Below, piece after piece: positions 29,313 through 33,654 of a stretch of DNA of 33,654 nt. Source of the stretch: Smittium culicis (lineage: Eukaryota; Kickxellomycota; Harpellomycetes; Harpellales; Legeriomycetaceae); assembly GCA_001970855.1 (NCBI GenBank), contig LSSN01005956.1, positions 1 through 33,654 on the forward strand, read 5' to 3'. Every line of letters begins with the position of its first letter. Position 1 is the first letter of the stretch. Below the pieces are notes generated by a model, which did no database searches, was not told the DNA's origin, and saw only the letters and a program-made list of their open reading frames with translations. The translations under genes and the position numbers were made by a program.

Positions 29313-32300
29313 TACTCTTAGGCAATATTTAAGTAACGAAATGAAGAAAAGTTTTAATATCAAAGAGGTATTTAAGTATAAGCTTAAATATATATGACTA
29401 GTATTAGTATTATTATCTAAAGAAAATAATGAAGGAATTAATAGAGTGCTATGATGGAGGAACTAAAAAAAAATAGCTAGAATTTAAAGAGTTAAAAAAA
29501 TGAGGTAGTTTAAAGGATTAATAAATGAAGTTTTGTAAAGCACGCCAAAATAGTTAATTTGGAATGACTAGATACTTTTTTGGGCATTTATATAAGCAAA
29601 CTTTTTTCTTTTGAACGAAAAAAAAAGGCAAATCAAGGTGCCAAAAAAAAAAAAAAAAAGAGTCTTACGCTGTCTAAAGTTATAGAGGAGAAAATGAAGC
29701 ATTTCCCTATAAAAAAAAAAAAGCTCGCCAAAAAAAAAAAAAAAACTTAAAGTAAAGGTCAAGACGTTCAAACTGATTTTTTGTTGTAATTAATTTTTTT
29801 TTTTTGGAGGGAATAGAATAAGATTTTCGCAGTTTAGAGTTATGTAATATAAACTAGCACCTAATTAAAACAAAATAAACAGATGCTTCCTAAGTGGATG
29901 AAAAAAAAGCAATTTTAGGCTGAATTCGCTTTAGCAAATTTGATCATATGGCTCCAAACAGCAGAAGCAAGCGAAAATAAATATAGAGCGGGTTTATTAG
30001 CATTCATCTATCTATACCTCTCTTCGCCTATTTTAAGCGGTCAATTAATCCATTGACATCAGGAACTGCCGGATATTATCTAATGCGTACATTCACTGTA
30101 TGTAATAAAAACCGATATGCTAGCAGGCGATACGAGAATTATTGGCTATGTTACGAGGTACATGAAGGGATAAAAGAGTACGGATTAGTAATAATTATAG
30201 GCTATATGGTTGGCGCAGCTTGTGCAGGTTTTTAATAAGCAGTCCCTATATTACTACTTTTAAAAAAAAAACTGCTGGAAATTAACAGCGCTGCCAATTA
30301 GCTCCGCTGACAATTCAAACGACACAGAATCAAAAATAATTAGCGCTCAAAAAACGAAATTAATTGAGCTAAATAGTACTGATAATTCAAGGACCACAAA
30401 AAATGATGAAAACTCAATAAGTTTTAAAAAAAACTAGTGGAAACTGAAACGCGAAAAAAGGCTGAACTAGGGGTAATTGGTTCATCGATTAAATCAATAA
30501 AATCTAACTTCAAAACATAATAATGACTACAAATGGCAAAACGCTTTTTATTCAACTTTCTCTTTCTCTTCTTATCTAAATCGCACATACGATTAGTTCA
30601 ATAAACTTTAACAGAGATATAATCCACTTTTAAGCTCAAATTGAATCGTCCAAGAAGCACAGTTTTAAAGTTTGCAAAGGTGCATTTTTTGAGACATGCG
30701 CCGAGTTACGTGTTTTGATACAAGAAATGAGAACAGCCATTGTTGTCAAGCCATTTCTTTATTTTGAATAATTACATGTTATTATAAAAAATAGATTTTG
30801 TGGCTGGCCAATTGGTGCAGTTCTGTTACTTTTTTTTTGACATAGTCTTTATCTTACTAATCCTGAGTCACTTGCAAAGAGATAGAATGTCTTTTTTATG
30901 ATATTGGTGTTTTTGACAAATTTTTATTTTTTACAAGTTATGATGTCACGTTTTGATATAGTAGTAAAACTTGTTATAAACGGGCGATAAATATTACATT
31001 TATGGGATATGACTGGGGGAGAGAGTTAGGACTTTGAATAATTTCCTGGGTAGATAATTTTAGAGGCAGGTTAATTTTTTCTGCTTTTGGCTAATTAGAA
31101 AGAAGAGAGAAAAAAAAAGACTCTACAATTAAAAAAAAATGCCAAGAAGGTTAGAAAAGTATAGGATTTCAAAGAGAATTCGCCTTATTGTTTGCGCTTA
31201 TCTCCAACTTATCTATTCTTTTTCCCTAGGCTATCTTTTATGAAAACTGAGCTACGTTGACATAAAAAGAACAAAAATAAACGGATTAAGAAATAATCGA
31301 TAATTAACCATTCCTTTAGATGTCTTCCTAATTACCCATTGCTTTTATCTTGCGTAATTATCGATATAATTGACGTAGATTCAGTCTGAAAGAGGAAAAG
31401 TGATGACTATGCATACTAATCTAATTGGAACAATTTCACATATCACAGAATATTAATAGATTTGTGTTTTCTTAATGGCCAATAGCCAGACACTTTGGGG
31501 GATAATTAGATATTTACGAAATTGGCTAAATGTGACTACTATTTCAATTTGATAAATCGATTAAGCCTAATTCGGCGGAATTAGCGTCAACTCCGCTCAC
31601 AAAAAAAAATAAGTGTGAAAAAACTTTGCCGAGCACTAAATTAAATATTGATAATTATCCTAACGCCAATCAACAGTATGTACACTATCGTTTTAGTAAG
31701 AATAGATATAATTAAACTGCATATACGGATCTGCTATTTTGAGTAATTGTATCTAGTTACATACAAATTAAAAAAAAAAGCGTACATTCAGCAAGCGCTA
31801 ATTCCCTCAATTACTAATTGACTTCCATTAAAACGACATGTTTCCCTATAAAAAGTAAGATGGAATGACTTTTCATATATCCTATTTGAAATCTGTCTTG
31901 AGCTGATGATTTGCCTGTGGGCACGTTTCTAAATATAGAGTCTATAATCAACCAGTAGTATAGACGTATCTACATCTTCCACACCCCCATCAATACACTA
32001 GGCAAATAAAATACCAAAAAACGTCAGCTCAAAAAAAAAAAAAGGTTCATCTGAATATAGCTGTTTTATTTCTCATCCATTCAGCTATCAAAAGCATAAT
32101 AAAAGAGAGCGTCTCTAGCCTAAACTTAAATTATTTATCGTATTTATAAGCAATTTTAGAAAAAAAAAAAGATGTTAACATTTAGCCACAAATTACCAAA
32201 AATAATAAAAAACTGAGCTTCCAACGAATGCTAATTTCCAAATGATAATACACTTTTTTTTTGCCAGACTGACTGCGCTTTCTTTTTATAAGCGTAGTTA

Positions 32301-33488
32301 TTTTTAATGCCAATATTCTCTGCGCAACTCTCTACTAGCACAAAAATACATAAAATACACTATTCGTGGATCATGTCGACAGCAGGTGCAAGAAGTGAAT
32401 ATTTCATCTTCACATGTTGCTCCATTAGCAGGCAATTTGAGCCAATAAGTAACAAACGCCATTCGAACTTAACAAAAAAAAACTCTTTTATGTTATTTTG
32501 ATAGTAAAATAAGTAATAATAGATCCCAACGCAAATGCAAGAAAAAAAAGAAAAAAGTCATATCCTCTTACTCTTTTTTTTTTTGTATCATCATCTTTTA
32601 ATTCTAGAAAAAACCGAGCAAGAATCTCTGTTTTTCCACAGACCCCCAAATTTACTACTTGTTTACAACACTGGGTTTCTGGTTAAATTCTAGATGCAAA
32701 CCCACTTATTTTTTATCTAGGTATTATTGTCCTTTTTTCATATATAGTTGTTTTTTGAATTCTTAAATTTAATCTTTAACTGACTTAAAGTCAGAATTTT
32801 TTGGGGCTCAAATGCGTGTTTTCTACCTCGGAGATAGTACTAATAAGCACATTTGAAATTTTGGGAAGTTTTTTTTTATTGAAAGAGAATGTAAACGCGT
32901 AAAAATCATCTATTATAGATTCTAAAATAATCTTTATCTGGATCACACCTCCTTTATTCTTTTTTGAAGGTCTAATTATTTGTTTGTTAGTTTAGATTGC
33001 TCTGGTTTTCAAGGAGTACATGAATTTGTTAAATAAAGAAGATATGGGTTTTTTTGAAACAAAATTAGGCATGATTTCATTAGAGGGCACTTTTGGAAAC
33101 AAAATTTTAAAAGAGAACGCTACTTTTCTCTTTAAGCCGTAGATAGAAACTTCCGAAGCTACAAAATAAAAAAAAACCAACTTGCATTTTTTTCGTCCGC
33201 ACTATTATATATCATCTTTTACGTATATCAAGAAAATACACCTAAATTACCAAACTACTGCATATTGATTATATTTACAAATGCTCAGCCTTTTTTTTTC
33301 CAGCCTTTGATAAGTAAAATAATCATTAAACGAATTTGATATCAACGCCATTTTATATTTTAATGAATGGCTAATGAGCAAAACGATTCGCGCCAACTTC
33401 ATTAATAAAAATCTCTTTTACTTGAGAGCATTTATTATCAACTCTTTATTTTTTAATAAATCTATCTAATCTCCTAAATTTATAAAAA
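29313..33488. other. Intergenic, moderate GC, no supported gene
   Basis: About 29,313-29,560 is purine-rich on + and fits the promoter/leader of the leftward HMG gene. Many A- and T-runs of 8-17 bases follow, with notable ones near 29,640-29,800. A frame at 30,053-30,235 (ATG at 30,083) ends in a hydrophobic tail but matches nothing I recognise. The 64-codon + frame at 32,307-32,501 and the 62-codon - frame at 32,992-33,180 have no domain features. GCCAAT/ATTGGC words are frequent. Confidence 0.4.

Positions 33489-33654
<166 letters not shown>

Overview
The window looks like nuclear DNA of an AT-rich fungus. Evidence: genes with short introns (77-127 bp) that start GTA and end AG, with CTAAC/TACTAAT-type branch sites in several; pyrimidine-rich leaders; and recognisable fungal families (RMD1/DUF155, a Cdc42-effector CRIB peptide, an SH3 membrane protein, an HMG-box protein). 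The strong A/T bias suggests an early-diverging lineage, for example Zoopagomycota/Kickxellomycotina, but that placement is inference. I saw no prokaryotic operons, tRNA, rRNA or CRISPR.

Layout. 1-330 is purine-rich on the + strand and resembles the leader of a leftward gene beyond the left edge. 2.0-2.5 kb (- strand) holds a three-exon gene for a 93-residue CRIB protein, which no single open frame reveals. 5.1-7.5 kb holds two same-orientation copies of a ~200 bp element with piggyBac-like ends (TTAA target, CCCTTTC... termini). Between them is a 109-residue ORF that is essentially the C-terminal cysteine-rich domain of a piggyBac transposase. 8.6-10.2 kb (+) is a four-exon RMD1/DUF155 gene. 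12.0-13.9 kb (+) is an intronless gene for a secreted-Cys-rich/TM/SH3 protein of 651 residues.

14.75-15.17 kb (+) and 19.57-22.25 kb (-) are two 5'-truncated copies of one LINE family. Their 3' ends face each other across ~4.4 kb of almost pure A/T with no gene. Both carry the same stem-loop in the 3' tail. 22.3-28.0 kb is intergenic and mostly AT-rich, with a few moderate-GC islets. 28.1-29.3 kb (-) is a four-exon HMG-box/AT-hook gene. 29.3-33.5 kb is intergenic, and the window ends inside an uninterrupted AAT microsatellite.

The host genes read as unrelated housekeeping or signalling functions: small-GTPase effector, membrane-anchored DUF155 protein, SH3 surface protein and chromatin factor. 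The CRIB peptide and the SH3 membrane protein could both act in cortical polarity signalling, but nothing here links them directly. The least ordinary elements are the orphan piggyBac zinc domain between two relic elements, and the LINE-flanked AT core.
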